In this document: positions 35,247-43,961 of the stretch, piece by piece
Layout of the letters: every line of letters begins with the position of its first letter
How positions within the stretch are numbered: position 1 is the stretch's first letter
Source of the DNA: UKL13-3 sp964392775
GTDB taxonomy: Bacteria; Bacteroidota; Bacteroidia; UKL13-3
Length of the DNA stretch: 64,000 bases
NCBI GenBank assembly: GCA_964392775.1
Contig: CAYMRD010000007.1
Coordinates: 1 to 64,000, forward strand
Direction: 5' to 3'
Program-made: the position numbers and the translations under genes
The notes under the pieces: model-generated
What the model was told of the DNA's origin: nothing
Database searches by the model: none
Seen by the model: the letters and a program-made list of their open reading frames with translations, nothing else

Positions 35247-36782
35247 ATGTACAATAGAGACTCAAAAGGCAGCCGGAACAATTCAGGTAAAGGTTTTGTG
35301 AAAACAACAGCCGCCAAAAAAACAACACGAGGAGGTGACAATGACCGTGCCCCTCGCAAATCATCTTCGCCATACAATTCTGATAGACCTAAAACAACCC
35401 GCAGGGGCGATGACGATCGTGCACCGCGCAAAACGTCATCATACAGTTCAGACAAACCAAGAACCACTCGCAGAAACGATGACGATCGTGCCCCTCGCAA
35501 GACCTCATCATACAACTCGGACAGACCCCGTACAACACGTAGTAATGATGATAATCGCGCCCCGCGCAGAACATCATCCTTCAGTTCGGATAGAACCCGT
35601 GCACCACGTAGAAACGATGATGATAGACCACGCACCACGCGTAGTAATGATGACAATCGTTCACCACGTAAAACATCCTCATACGGCTCGGACAGAACCC
35701 GCGCTCCGCGTAGAACAGACGATGACCGCACACCGCGCAAAAGACCGGAATACAGTTCTGATAAACCAGCAAGTACCCGCAGAAACGATGATGACCGTGC
35801 ACCACGTAAGACCACATCATACAGCTCAGATAGAACGCGCGCTCCTCGCAGAACCGATGACGAGCGTCCTCCTCGCAGGACTTCATCATACGATTCAGAC
35901 AGACCTTCTTATGGAAAACCGCCTCGCAGAGGAGAGGACGACCGCGCCCCTCGTAAACCGCGCGAAGACGGCACTCTGAGATCGAGAAGTGGACGAGGGC
36001 CTTACAAAAGCGATATCATAGCCGCTAAAAAGAAAGCCGAAAAAGACGACCAACCCCAAACCGGAAATATTCGCCTGAACCGCTTTATTGCCAATGCCGG
36101 AATCTGCTCACGCAGAGAGGCAGACGAATTGATTACGGCAGGACTGGTAACCGTAAACGGAGTACACGTAACCGAAATGGGTTATCAGGTAAAACCAACC
36201 GATGAAGTTAAATACAATGGTGAACGATTGAGCCGCGAAAAGAAAGTATACCTGTTGCTCAACAAACCAAAAGACGCCATCACAACCGCTGAAGACCCGG
36301 AAGGACGCAGAACGGTAATGGAATTGTTTGGTAATGAACTGGGTGAACGTATTTACCCTGTAGGTCGCTTGGACCGAAATACAACGGGCGTTTTATTGTT
36401 TACCAACGATGGAGATTTGGCTCAACGCCTGATGCACCCGCGTTATGAAATGACGAAGGTGTACAAGGCATCGTTGGATAAAGTATTTAAAGGAGAAGAC
36501 ATGTGGACCTTGCAAAACGGTGTGGAGCTCGAAGATGGTTTTATCAAGCCGGATGCGGTAGCTTACCCTGATGCAAAAAACAAAAGCGAAGTAGGGATTG
36601 AAATCCACAGTGGAAAAAACCATATTATTCACCGCATATTTGAGCACCTGGGTTATAAAGTTGACAAGCTCGACCGCGTATTATATGCCGGTATGACCAA
36701 AGGAAAACTCAAGCGCGGGGAGTGGAAACACCTGACTGAAAAAGAATTGCTGGCGGTGAAACGCGCGGTGAAACTTTCGTAA
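35247..36782 (+). CDS. rluB: Pseudouridine synthase (RluB/RsuA family) with long Arg/Asp/Ser repeat N-terminus
   Basis: A 511-residue protein. Residues ~1-270 are a low-complexity, charged, disordered tail made of about a dozen repeats like DDDRAPRKTSSYSSDRTR. Residues ~273-320 form an S4 RNA-binding domain (IRLNRFIANAGICSRREADE). The catalytic domain (~335-511) has VYLLLNKPKDAITTAEDPEG and the active-site Asp in VGRLDRNTTGVLLFTNDGDL (~370-390). It isomerises a uridine in rRNA. An extended basic tail is common in Bacteroidota relatives and probably helps RNA binding. The reverse strand also shows a long open frame here, which is only a by-product of the repeat. Confidence 0.93.
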   Translation: MYNRDSKGSRNNSGKGFVKTTAAKKTTRGGDNDRAPRKSSSPYNSDRPKTTRRGDDDRAPRKTSSYSSDKPRTTRRNDDDRAPRKTSSYNSDRPRTTRSNDDNRAPRRTSSFSSDRTRAPRRNDDDRPRTTRSNDDNRSPRKTSSYGSDRTRAPRRTDDDRTPRKRPEYSSDKPASTRRNDDDRAPRKTTSYSSDRTRAPRRTDDERPPRRTSSYDSDRPSYGKPPRRGEDDRAPRKPREDGTLRSRSGRGPYKSDIIAAKKKAEKDDQPQTGNIRLNRFIANAGICSRREADELITAGLVTVNGVHVTEMGYQVKPTDEVKYNGERLSREKKVYLLLNKPKDAITTAEDPEGRRTVMELFGNELGERIYPVGRLDRNTTGVLLFTNDGDLAQRLMHPRYEMTKVYKASLDKVFKGEDMWTLQNGVELEDGFIKPDAVAYPDAKNKSEVGIEIHSGKNHIIHRIFEHLGYKVDKLDRVLYAGMTKGKLKRGEWKHLTEKELLAVKRAVKLS

Positions 36783-36812
36783 GCGGGCAGTAGCGATTTA
36801 TTCAGAAAAACA

Positions 36813-36820
36813 TACCTTTG
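36813..36820 (+). promoter_or_regulatory. -7 promoter element for tatA
   Basis: TACCTTTG is a full match to the Bacteroidota -7 consensus TAnnTTTG, 19 bases before the tatA ATG at 36840. The -33 region is not clear. Confidence 0.5.
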
Positions 36821-36839
36821 TAACCTAATTTTAAATTAT

Positions 36840-37034
36840 ATGTTTGGACTTGGCGGATCAGAAATGATCGTAATTCTACTTGTTGTGTTGTTGTTGTTTG
36901 GCGGTAAAAAAATTCCGGAATTAATGCGCGGACTGGGCAATGGTATTCGTGAATTTAACGATGCCAAAAAAAGCGTAAAGACGCATATTGAAGACGGCAT
37001 GAAAGAAAAAGATAACAAAAAAGAAGAAGCGTAA
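36840..37034 (+). CDS. tatA: Sec-independent protein translocase subunit TatA/E
   Basis: A 64-residue protein: one N-terminal membrane helix (GGSEMIVILLVVLLLFGGKK), the FGxxKIPELxRGLG hinge, and an amphipathic then charged tail ending KKEEA. It forms the translocation pore of the twin-arginine system with TatC, which is not in the window. It is followed after 4 bases by gatA, so the two are likely cotranscribed. Confidence 0.93.
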   Translation: MFGLGGSEMIVILLVVLLLFGGKKIPELMRGLGNGIREFNDAKKSVKTHIEDGMKEKDNKKEEA

Positions 37035-37038
37035 TCGC

Positions 37039-38445
37039 GTGGAAAGATATACCCGACTCAGCCACATACAGCACGATATTCAAAGCAACAAGATCACCTT
37101 ACGTGGTCTTGTTTCGCATTATTTGGAGCGTATCGAAACGCAAAAAAACCTCAATGCTTTTTTAGAGGTATTTGCCGGTGAAGCGCTGCAACGGGCGGAA
37201 GAGGTGCAGGCAAAAATAAATGCCGGAACTGCCGGAAAATTAGCAGGAATGGTGCTTGGCCTTAAAGACAATATTTGCTTTAAAGGCCACAAGGTTTCGG
37301 CATCATCCAAAATACTTGAGAACTATACAGCCGTTTATTCGGCAACCGTTGTAGAGCGGTTGTTGGCAGAAGACGTAATCATCATCGGGCGACTCAACTG
37401 CGATGAATTTGCCATGGGCGCATCGAACGAAAACTCAGCCTTTGGCCCGGTATTAAACGCTGCCGACACAACGCGTGTTTCGGGAGGTTCTTCGGGAGGA
37501 TCAGCTGTGGCTGTACAAGCCGGATTGTGTCTGGCAACACTGGGTTCCGATACCGGAGGAAGTATTCGCCAGCCAGCCGCATTTTGTGGCGTATACGGCT
37601 TTAAACCAACTTACGGAAGGGTTTCCCGTTATGGACTGATTGCGTATGCATCATCTTTTGATCAGATCGGCCCTATTACCAACAGTGTAGAAGATGCTGC
37701 ACTTCTTTTGGAAGTGATGAGCGGACAGGATGCGCACGATGCAACAACCTCTCCTGAGGCCGTTGTTCCGTTTGCTCCGGCCGATACCAAATACAAAATT
37801 ACTTATATTAAAGAGGCGGTTTTTCACCCCGCTGTTGATGAAGAGGTTCGTGCAAAAACGCTCGAAACCATTGATACACTAAGAGCACAGGGGCATACTG
37901 TGGAGGAAGTAAACTTCTCGATGCTGGATGCGTTGGTACCTGCATATTATGTGATGACCACGGCCGAAGCCTCGTCAAATCTGTCGAGATTTTCGGGTTT
38001 GTTGTACGGACACCGCAGCAAAGAAGCTACGAATCTGGAAACTACATTCCGCAAATCGCGCAGCGAAGGTTTTGGAGCGGAGGTAAAGCGCAGAATCATG
38101 CTGGGAACCTTTGTGCTTTCGGCAGGTTTCTATGATGCTTATTACAGCAAAGCCCAAAAAGTTAGGCGCAAGGTGCAGGATGAAACGGAAAAAATCCTGT
38201 CCGATTGCGACTTTATCTTATCACCCGTTACGCCATCAACAGCCTTTAAGTTTGGCGAAAAAAGCAATAACCCGATTGAGATGTATCTGGCCGATATTTT
38301 TACGGTACACGCGAATATTTCAGGTCACCCGTCCATAGCCATTCCGGCCGGAACACACAGCAACGGAATGCCGGTTGGCGTTCAGTTTTTAGGAAAAAAA
38401 TTCAGCGAAAATCAGCTGTTAAACCTGGCCCATTTACTTGCGTAA
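37039..38445 (+). CDS. gatA: Asp/Glu-tRNA(Asn/Gln) amidotransferase subunit A
   Basis: A 468-residue amidase-signature protein. The Ser-cisSer-Lys triad is visible: Lys in LGLKDNICFKG, the Ser-rich GGSSGGSAVAVQ loop, and nucleophile Ser in GSDTGGSIRQPAAFCG. It releases ammonia from glutamine for transamidation of Asp-tRNA(Asn) and/or Glu-tRNA(Gln) with GatB and GatC, which are not in the window. The start is GTG at 37039, 4 bases after tatA. An asnS gene is present in this window (59229), so the Glu-tRNA(Gln) role is the likelier one. Confidence 0.96.
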   Translation: MERYTRLSHIQHDIQSNKITLRGLVSHYLERIETQKNLNAFLEVFAGEALQRAEEVQAKINAGTAGKLAGMVLGLKDNICFKGHKVSASSKILENYTAVYSATVVERLLAEDVIIIGRLNCDEFAMGASNENSAFGPVLNAADTTRVSGGSSGGSAVAVQAGLCLATLGSDTGGSIRQPAAFCGVYGFKPTYGRVSRYGLIAYASSFDQIGPITNSVEDAALLLEVMSGQDAHDATTSPEAVVPFAPADTKYKITYIKEAVFHPAVDEEVRAKTLETIDTLRAQGHTVEEVNFSMLDALVPAYYVMTTAEASSNLSRFSGLLYGHRSKEATNLETTFRKSRSEGFGAEVKRRIMLGTFVLSAGFYDAYYSKAQKVRRKVQDETEKILSDCDFILSPVTPSTAFKFGEKSNNPIEMYLADIFTVHANISGHPSIAIPAGTHSNGMPVGVQFLGKKFSENQLLNLAHLLA

Positions 38446-38471
38446 GTGAGGAGCCGTTACCCCATATTTTG

Positions 38472-39671
38472 ATGAGAGTATTGTATTGTATTGTTTTTGT
38501 TTGGAGTGTTACAGCCGGTGTATTCGCGCAAACCACCAACCGCCCGGAAGAAGTTTTCGCACAGCGTTTGTCTTCTCTCAAATCACCACTTGATTTTACC
38601 TGCAATGCCGAGGTTAAAAAGTATATCGACCAATACCTTGACAATCCCGAAAAAACGAAAGAACTCATCGGTTTAAGCCGTGTGTATTTTCCGATGATTG
38701 AACGCGCGCTCAAAGCTAAAAATCTTCCTCTTGATTTGAAGTATATGGCCATGGCGGTATCAGAGCTGAACCCCGCAGCCGAGAATGTGTACGGAGCTTC
38801 GGGTCAATGGATGATGATGTACACGGTTTCCAAAATGTACAAGCTTAAGGTGAACTCATTTATTGACGAGCGCAAGGACCCTTCAAAATCGGCCCAGGCA
38901 GCCGCGGCACATTTCAAAGATTTATTCAGCATATACAAACAGTGGCCACTGGCCATTGCCGCTTACGGATGCTCTCCTGTAATGCTGAACAAATGCATCC
39001 GCATGGCAGGAAACAGTCTGTATTTTTGGGATGTGTATCCATTTATTCCCGAAAACTCAAGAGGCTTATTCCCGAAGGTTATCGCAACGGCTTATATTCT
39101 GAATTTTTATAAAGAGCACGGGCTAAAGCCCGCCATTCCAGAACTGTATAGTGAAACAGATAGTGTGCGTGTCAACAAGTGGTTGTCATTTCAGCAAATT
39201 TCGGCCACTATTGATATTCCTCTGGAACAATTGCGCAAGCTGAATCCCGTGTTTAAAAAAGATGTTATTCCTTACAACCCCGAAGGTTATTGGATTTATT
39301 TACCCAAATCAAAAGGAAAGCAGTTTGATTTGCTGAAAGATTCGGTGTACAATCCACTGCCTAAACAAACAGGGTTTACCCCTATGGCCATTCAAAGCAC
39401 ACCCAAGGACACCACCCAGAAAAGTGTTGCAGTTGCTGAAAAACGGGCCAGAGTGGTTTACACTGTTAAGAGCGGAGACAATCTGAGAAATATTGCCGAC
39501 TGGTTTGATGTGACAGAGGCCGAGGTAAAGGAGTGGAACAAGCTCAAAGGGACAACCGTATTCAAGGGCAAAAACCTTCAGTTATTCGTACCCCAAAACA
39601 AAACCGGATATTATAAGCGCATCAACAGTATGAGTGCGGCACAGAAGAAAATCCTGGCCGGCAAAGACTAG
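38472..39671 (+). CDS. LysM protein with degenerate lytic transglycosylase domain
   Basis: A 399-residue exported protein: signal peptide (MRVLYCIVFVWSVTAGVFAQ), an SLT/MltD-like domain (~60-230) and a LysM domain (~320-370: VVYTVKSGDNLRNIADWFDV, VTEAEVKEWNKL). The SLT fold is recognisable by NLPLDLKYMAMAVSELNP, GASGQWMMMYTVSKMYKL, DERKDPSKSAQAAAAHFKDL and FWDVYPFIPENSRG. Aligned on S-x-L-N-P, however, the catalytic Glu of ExS(G/A)xNP is Val here, and the AYNAGPG loop reads AYGCSPV. It probably binds peptidoglycan without cutting it. Codon 38469 is TTG; ATG 38472 is preferred. Confidence 0.83.
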   Translation: MRVLYCIVFVWSVTAGVFAQTTNRPEEVFAQRLSSLKSPLDFTCNAEVKKYIDQYLDNPEKTKELIGLSRVYFPMIERALKAKNLPLDLKYMAMAVSELNPAAENVYGASGQWMMMYTVSKMYKLKVNSFIDERKDPSKSAQAAAAHFKDLFSIYKQWPLAIAAYGCSPVMLNKCIRMAGNSLYFWDVYPFIPENSRGLFPKVIATAYILNFYKEHGLKPAIPELYSETDSVRVNKWLSFQQISATIDIPLEQLRKLNPVFKKDVIPYNPEGYWIYLPKSKGKQFDLLKDSVYNPLPKQTGFTPMAIQSTPKDTTQKSVAVAEKRARVVYTVKSGDNLRNIADWFDVTEAEVKEWNKLKGTTVFKGKNLQLFVPQNKTGYYKRINSMSAAQKKILAGKD

Positions 39672-40183
39672 TCAAATATTTCTTCGGGATTAGGAACTTT
39701 AAACACCAGGAAATTGGTGCCCAAAAAGTTTAAACCCACATTGAGGCCAATGGCCAGGATATTGGAAACCAGAGGCCCGTTGTTCAATATAAACTGGTGC
39801 CAGTTCGGTCCCACAGCATTTTGCACCAAACTGGCTACATACGTTTCGGGGTGGAAATAATGGTCGCATACAAAGTTAAATCCGAGGTAAATAAAAAAGG
39901 TGGCCGCATAAACGATAATATAGCGCAGGAGGTACTTTTCTCCGTCTTCGGTACGATCAACATAGGTCCATAATTTATTAAGCGTAAAACCAACAAAAAA
40001 GCCCATTAAATAACCAACAGCTTTAGCCGGAAGGTTGAATTGAGGATATTGCAGGGTAATGAGCCAGAATACAAACAAACTGGCCAGAGTGCTTATGACC
40101 CCCACAATTCCAAATTTGGAGAACTTATGCAGAAAAGGGTATTTACGAATCCATTTGCGAATGGATTGAACCGTTTGAATCAT
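39668..40183 (-). CDS. GtrA family membrane protein
   Basis: A 171-residue protein with four predicted membrane segments and the GtrA pattern: FSKFGIVGVISTLASLFVFW at the first helix, GYLMGFFVGFTLNKLWTY, then two further helices ending LNVGLNFLGTNFLVFK. GtrA proteins are thought to flip or guide lipid-linked sugars in surface polysaccharide modification. The gene converges on the LysM gene with a four-base overlap of stops and follows radC on the same strand. Confidence 0.88.
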   Translation of the reverse strand: MIQTVQSIRKWIRKYPFLHKFSKFGIVGVISTLASLFVFWLITLQYPQFNLPAKAVGYLMGFFVGFTLNKLWTYVDRTEDGEKYLLRYIIVYAATFFIYLGFNFVCDHYFHPETYVASLVQNAVGPNWHQFILNNGPLVSNILAIGLNVGLNFLGTNFLVFKVPNPEEIFD

Positions 40184-40214
40184 GGGCCAAAAGTAACAAA
40201 ATAGTCAGTAAAAA

Positions 40215-40916
40215 TTACAGCATATCATTGTCGGCAAAGCTGAAGAACTCCTTGTTTGCAATAATGACATGGTCGACCACCCGGATATCGAAATAATTAG
40301 CGGCATTCTTGATTTTGCGGGTAATTACCCGATCGGCATCGCTGGGTTGTTTGCTTCCTGAGGGATGATTGTGAATGAGGACAATGGCATCTGCGAGTTG
40401 CTGCACGGCATGTTTGCATAATAATTTAATGTCGACAATAGTGCTGCTTACACCTCCGTGGCTCATGCGGAAACGCCCTGTCATTTTGCTGGCGCGGTTG
40501 AGGGTAATCATCCAAAACTCCTCGTGAGGAAGGTCTCCGATAACAGGCTCCATCAGGTCAAAAAAATCTTTACTGGTGATGAGTCTTGTCAATTGCGTAG
40601 CTTCTTCCTGCTTGCGCCTTCGGCCTAATTCGAGAGCCGCTATAACCGAGATGGCTTTGGCTTCTCCTATACCTTTTACTGTCTTCAAATCAGCCACCGA
40701 AAGTTTACCCAAATCGGTGAGGTTATTACCTGTGAGAGTCAGCAATTGTTTGGCAAGGTCAACTGCCGAATACTCGCGGGTTCCGGTGGCAATTAAAACA
40801 GCAATCAGTTCGGCATCCGAAAGGGCTTGTCGGCCTTTAAGCAACAGTTTTTCGCGCGGGCGGTCGTCTTCCGCCCATTGCTTGATGGTCAGCGGGGAGT
40901 TGGAATAAGGTATCAT
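40215..40916 (-). CDS. radC: RadC family JAB-domain protein
   Basis: A 233-residue protein: N-terminal helix-hairpin-helix region (DLGKLSVADLKTVKGIGEAK) and a C-terminal JAMM/MPN domain with metal ligands in IVLIHNHPSGSKQPSDADRV. The start MIPYSNSPLTIKQWAEDDRP and REKLLLKG match the chromosomal RadC type. Historically linked to DNA repair, but its actual biochemical role is uncertain. It is separated from icd by a terminator and lies 31 bases upstream of the gtrA gene. Confidence 0.93.
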   Translation of the reverse strand: MIPYSNSPLTIKQWAEDDRPREKLLLKGRQALSDAELIAVLIATGTREYSAVDLAKQLLTLTGNNLTDLGKLSVADLKTVKGIGEAKAISVIAALELGRRRKQEEATQLTRLITSKDFFDLMEPVIGDLPHEEFWMITLNRASKMTGRFRMSHGGVSSTIVDIKLLCKHAVQQLADAIVLIHNHPSGSKQPSDADRVITRKIKNAANYFDIRVVDHVIIANKEFFSFADNDML

Positions 40917-40934
40917 AGGCTATTCCAAACATAC

Positions 40935-40967
40935 AAAAACCCCGCTGCAATATTGCAACGGGGTTTT
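40935..40967 (-). terminator. Rho-independent terminator after icd
   Basis: AAAAACCCCG and CGGGGTTTT pair around a TGCAAT/ATTGCA inner stem, giving a long GC-rich hairpin. Read on the minus strand it is followed by a T run. It lies 19 bases after the icd stop. Confidence 0.85.
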
Positions 40968-40985
40968 CAAAAATATCAAACAAGC

Positions 40986-42452
40986 TTATTGTCCCTGAGC
41001 CAATACGTATGCTTTTTTATCGTCAATGGTTTTCAAAATCTCCACGGAAGAAATATTGAGGCGGGAAGAAAGTACCGTTACAAAAGCAAACATATCAACG
41101 GCTTCGAGCTCTGCATCTTTTCGGGTCACTTCAAAACGCAGGCAATACTGGTTTACACATTCGGTAAAGTTTGAACCTGTTGGCCAAACCTGTGTTCCTC
41201 GGTTTGAGATGTTTACGAGTTTGAACCCCTGACGCAATTTTGGTTTCAGCGATTCGGCAATTTCGGAAGCCAGCAATTCGCTCTCTACAAAAATATCAAC
41301 CCCAACAATTTGCTCTTTGGTTGAAGGTGCGGACGACATCATTTTTTGACGCTCAGGCATCACAGGTGCTTTAAAGCCGGTATCTATATTGGCCAGTTCT
41401 TTGGCTTTTCCTTTTTTAGGTGTTTGTCCGAAGTTGTTGATGATGCTATTGGCAAACTCAGTTGTATTTACCGAAGCGGTTCCTTTATCACCAAAATCAC
41501 CGGTATGGATGCCCTGCTCCAGGGTATACAACAACGCATTTTCAATAGTAGCCGCCTGTTGCATCATCCCTAAGTAACGCAACATCATCAAACCACTCAT
41601 CAACAGGGATGTTGGGTTGGCAATATTTTGTCCGGCAATATCCGGAGCCGTTCCGTGCACAGCTTCAAAGATGGAAATGTTTTCACCGATATTGGCCGAA
41701 GGCGCAAAGCCTAATCCGCCTACTAATCCGGCACATAAATCGGAGATAATATCACCTTGCAGATTTGGCAATACCACTACCTGAAAATCCTGTGGTTTAG
41801 CCACCAGCTTCATGGCCAGGTCGTCCACAATAATATCGGTTGCTTTGATTTCGGGATACTCTTTGGCCACTTCATAAAAGGTTTCCAAAAAGATTCCGTC
41901 CGTCATTTTCATGATATTGGCTTTGTGTCCGCAAGCCACTTTTTTAATGCCTTCTTTGCGGGCCATTTCAAAAGCAAAGCGGTGAACCTGCTCGCTTCCG
42001 GCACGTGAGATGTATCTTCTGCCAACAGCTACATCACGGGTATATAAATGCTCAACCCCTCCATAGGTATCTTCAATATTTTCGCGAACAATGGTGATGT
42101 CAATTGGAATGCCGGCCTTTGAGAATACGGTATCAACACCGTGTAATGATTTAAAATGTCTGCGGTTGGCAAACGTACTCCACACCTTACGGGCGGTTAC
42201 GTTAATGCTTTTCATTCCCTTTCCTTTTGGTGTTTCCATCGGGCCTTTAAACAAGATTCCGTTGCTTTCAACACTGGCCTTTGCATCAGGAGTCATTCCC
42301 GTTGAAAAACCTTGTTCAAAAAAGCTTTTGCCCATGTCAATAAACTCATAGTTGAGTTGAACATTGGCGGCATTAAAAATATTGAGAACGGCATCCATGA
42401 TCTCGGGACCGATACCATCCCCTTTAGCTACAGAAATTTTTATTTTGCTCAT
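40986..42452 (-). CDS. icd: NADP-dependent isocitrate dehydrogenase, Thermus-like long form
   Basis: A 488-residue protein of the isocitrate/isopropylmalate dehydrogenase fold. It has AKGDGIGPEIMDAVL, LFKGPMETPKGKGMKSINVT, DITIVRENIEDTYGGVEH, VACGHKANIMKMTDGIF, VDDLAMKLVAKPQDFQVVVL and the NADP region IFEAVHGTAPDIAGQNIANP. A ~150-residue C-terminal extension follows (from ~335), as in the Thermus-type enzyme, ending ...VLAQGQ. It converts isocitrate to 2-oxoglutarate in the TCA cycle. It is monocistronic, with a strong terminator. Confidence 0.94.
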   Translation of the reverse strand: MSKIKISVAKGDGIGPEIMDAVLNIFNAANVQLNYEFIDMGKSFFEQGFSTGMTPDAKASVESNGILFKGPMETPKGKGMKSINVTARKVWSTFANRRHFKSLHGVDTVFSKAGIPIDITIVRENIEDTYGGVEHLYTRDVAVGRRYISRAGSEQVHRFAFEMARKEGIKKVACGHKANIMKMTDGIFLETFYEVAKEYPEIKATDIIVDDLAMKLVAKPQDFQVVVLPNLQGDIISDLCAGLVGGLGFAPSANIGENISIFEAVHGTAPDIAGQNIANPTSLLMSGLMMLRYLGMMQQAATIENALLYTLEQGIHTGDFGDKGTASVNTTEFANSIINNFGQTPKKGKAKELANIDTGFKAPVMPERQKMMSSAPSTKEQIVGVDIFVESELLASEIAESLKPKLRQGFKLVNISNRGTQVWPTGSNFTECVNQYCLRFEVTRKDAELEAVDMFAFVTVLSSRLNISSVEILKTIDDKKAYVLAQGQ

Positions 42453-42563
42453 GATTGGTTAACTGTTGTTGTGAAAACTTTGGTGCGAATCTATGCGATA
42501 CTGCGGATGCAGCAAAATGACAAGGATGAATAATTCGTTATATTTGATAATAATCATTCGCTC

Positions 42564-42677
42564 ATGAAAATCAACAGTTTTACGTTGGCGATTTTTGTTG
42601 CGGGTTTTTCCTTTTCGACTTTTGCGCAAAGTGGGAATCCGGATGCAAAAGATACGAGTCCCTTCAAATCGTTTTGA
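42564..42677 (+). CDS. 37-residue putative exported peptide
   Basis: A short gene: MKINSFTLAIFVAGFSFSTF, then AQSGNPDAKD and TSPFKSF. The first 21 residues look like a complete signal peptide cleaved at TFA-QS, leaving a mature peptide of 16 residues. It starts 111 bases from the divergent icd start and is immediately followed by the promoter of the next gene. It may be a genuine small secreted peptide or the start of a decayed exported-protein gene. No family is recognised. Confidence 0.4.
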   Translation: MKINSFTLAIFVAGFSFSTFAQSGNPDAKDTSPFKSF

Positions 42678-42706
42678 AACAGAAAACAAGATTAATTGTA
42701 CCTTTG
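42673..42706 (+). promoter_or_regulatory. Bacteroidota promoter (-33 TTTG, -7 TACCTTTG)
   Basis: TTTG at 42673-42676 and TACCTTTG at 42699-42706 are separated by 22 bases, matching the TTTG / TAnnTTTG architecture. The start codon at 42730 follows 23 bases later. This supports that start over the upstream extension of the frame. Confidence 0.6.
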
Positions 42707-42729
42707 GTAAGAACCCCCTAATCAATAAG

Positions 42730-43104
42730 ATGATGAAATACTTATTGTTGCTTATATGTGTTGCCGCAGGAGCGATGGCACATGCCCAAACTCAAACCTC
42801 GCTTAAACTGTACAACGGAAACGAAACAATCGAGCTGGACTCGGTGACGGACATTCGTCAATCGTTTTTTGATACGCGCAATATTCGCGTGGTATCCGGC
42901 AATCCGGGCAACCCCAAGCAAAAATTTTCGGTATTGGTTACTGTCAATGAAATTGATCAATTTGAGTATCTGATCGAAGGTGGAAATATAATGTACAAAG
43001 AAAATTTCCTCGACCAGTTTATGGTATTGAATGCTACGATTTTACTCGTAGAACAGGTAACAAAATCGCCACAAGTGGCGCTTATTCGTATTGTGAGGGA
43101 GTAG
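42730..43104 (+). CDS. Small exported hypothetical protein
   Basis: A 124-residue protein with signal peptide (MMKYLLLLICVAAGAMAHAQ) and a compact soluble domain (LKLYNGNETIELDSVTDIRQ, then FSVLVTVNEIDQFEYLIEGG, KENFLDQFMVLNATILLVEQ). The frame extends to 42595 but that would pass through the promoter, so ATG 42730 (or the adjacent ATG 42733) is used. I do not recognise the family. It precedes the AlbA_2 gene by 21 bases, so the two may be cotranscribed. Confidence 0.6.
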   Translation: MMKYLLLLICVAAGAMAHAQTQTSLKLYNGNETIELDSVTDIRQSFFDTRNIRVVSGNPGNPKQKFSVLVTVNEIDQFEYLIEGGNIMYKENFLDQFMVLNATILLVEQVTKSPQVALIRIVRE

Positions 43105-43125
43105 AGAATACTCTATTTTCGTAAG

Positions 43126-43761
43126 GTGCTGCAAACATTACACCCCATTTTACAACTGGTAGCTAAGGGCGAAAGCGATACGCTTGACTTTAAAAAAACG
43201 ATTTCTTCGGCTTCCAAAATTGCCAAAACCCTTTCGGCCTTTTCAAACCATAAAGGCGGACGATTGCTGGTGGGTGTTAACGACAACAAAACCGTTAGCG
43301 GGGTGCAGAGCGAGGATGAGAAATATATGCTTGATCTGGCGGCTTCATTTTATTGCAAACCCGAAGTAAAACTAACCCTTAACGAATGGGAGTTTGGCGA
43401 CAAAACGATTCTCGAAGCCATTGTGCCCGAAGCCGAAAACAAACCGGTGTACGCCAAAGATGAAGACGGCAAATGGTGGGCGCATATTCGGGTTAAAGAC
43501 CAATCGCTGCTGGCCAGCAAAGTTGTGGTGGATGTATTGCGCAAACAAAGCCGCAATGAAGGCTCTTTCATTCAGTACACCCAACACGAACAGTCGTTGT
43601 TGCAATACCTCGGGAAAAACAACCGCATCACGCTGAAAGAGCTTTGCAAGCTGCTCAATATCTCAAGGTGGAGAGCCCAAAAGATGTTGGTAAATCTGGT
43701 GGGAGCAGGCATTTTGCGCAACCATACTACCGAAAAAACAGAGTTTTATACGCTGGCGTAG
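43126..43761 (+). CDS. AlbA_2 (Schlafen-type) putative DNA-binding regulator
   Basis: A 211-residue protein. Residues ~10-130 form an AlbA_2/AAA_4 domain: LVAKGESDTLDFKKTISSAS, AKTLSAFSNHKGGRLLVGVN, DENKPVYAKDEDGKWWAHI-like strand and RVKDQSLLASKVVV. The C-terminal ~70 residues form a winged helix (LLQYLGKNNRITLKELCKLL, NISRWRAQKMLVNLVGAG). The combination suggests a transcription regulator. The start codon is GTG at 43126, 21 bases after the previous gene. Confidence 0.75.
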   Translation: MLQTLHPILQLVAKGESDTLDFKKTISSASKIAKTLSAFSNHKGGRLLVGVNDNKTVSGVQSEDEKYMLDLAASFYCKPEVKLTLNEWEFGDKTILEAIVPEAENKPVYAKDEDGKWWAHIRVKDQSLLASKVVVDVLRKQSRNEGSFIQYTQHEQSLLQYLGKNNRITLKELCKLLNISRWRAQKMLVNLVGAGILRNHTTEKTEFYTLA

Positions 43762-43961
43762 AAGTGTTGACGGTTCTCGGATAACGGTTCACTGTTAGAG
43801 TGTAGTCAAGGCTTCCGAAAAAATCCGTGTTGTTATTTCCGAGTTCCAAAGGCAAAGCCTATTTTCGCAGCATGAAATGAGCCACAGGAAGGAGTCGTTC
43901 AACAAACAAAAGAGGTTTGGCGAATTCCATGTTGCCATTAAAAAACAAACAACAGAAAAAC

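Noticed and set aside
35201..35815. Open frame of 204 codons on the minus strand
   Set aside because: It is the antisense of the repeat-rich N-terminus of the pseudouridine synthase; its Leu/Arg/Ser repeats mirror the plus-strand repeat and it has no start context or family.
40215..40916. radC as a marker of a mobile island
   Set aside because: The protein has the full chromosomal RadC form with helix-hairpin-helix domain and sits among housekeeping genes, unlike the short plasmid or island JAB proteins.
42001..42016. Further CACGTG-containing sequence as a fourth parS site
   Set aside because: Only the CACGTG core matches; the flanks do not fit TGTTTCACGTGAAACA. The same holds for the CACGTG near 28440.
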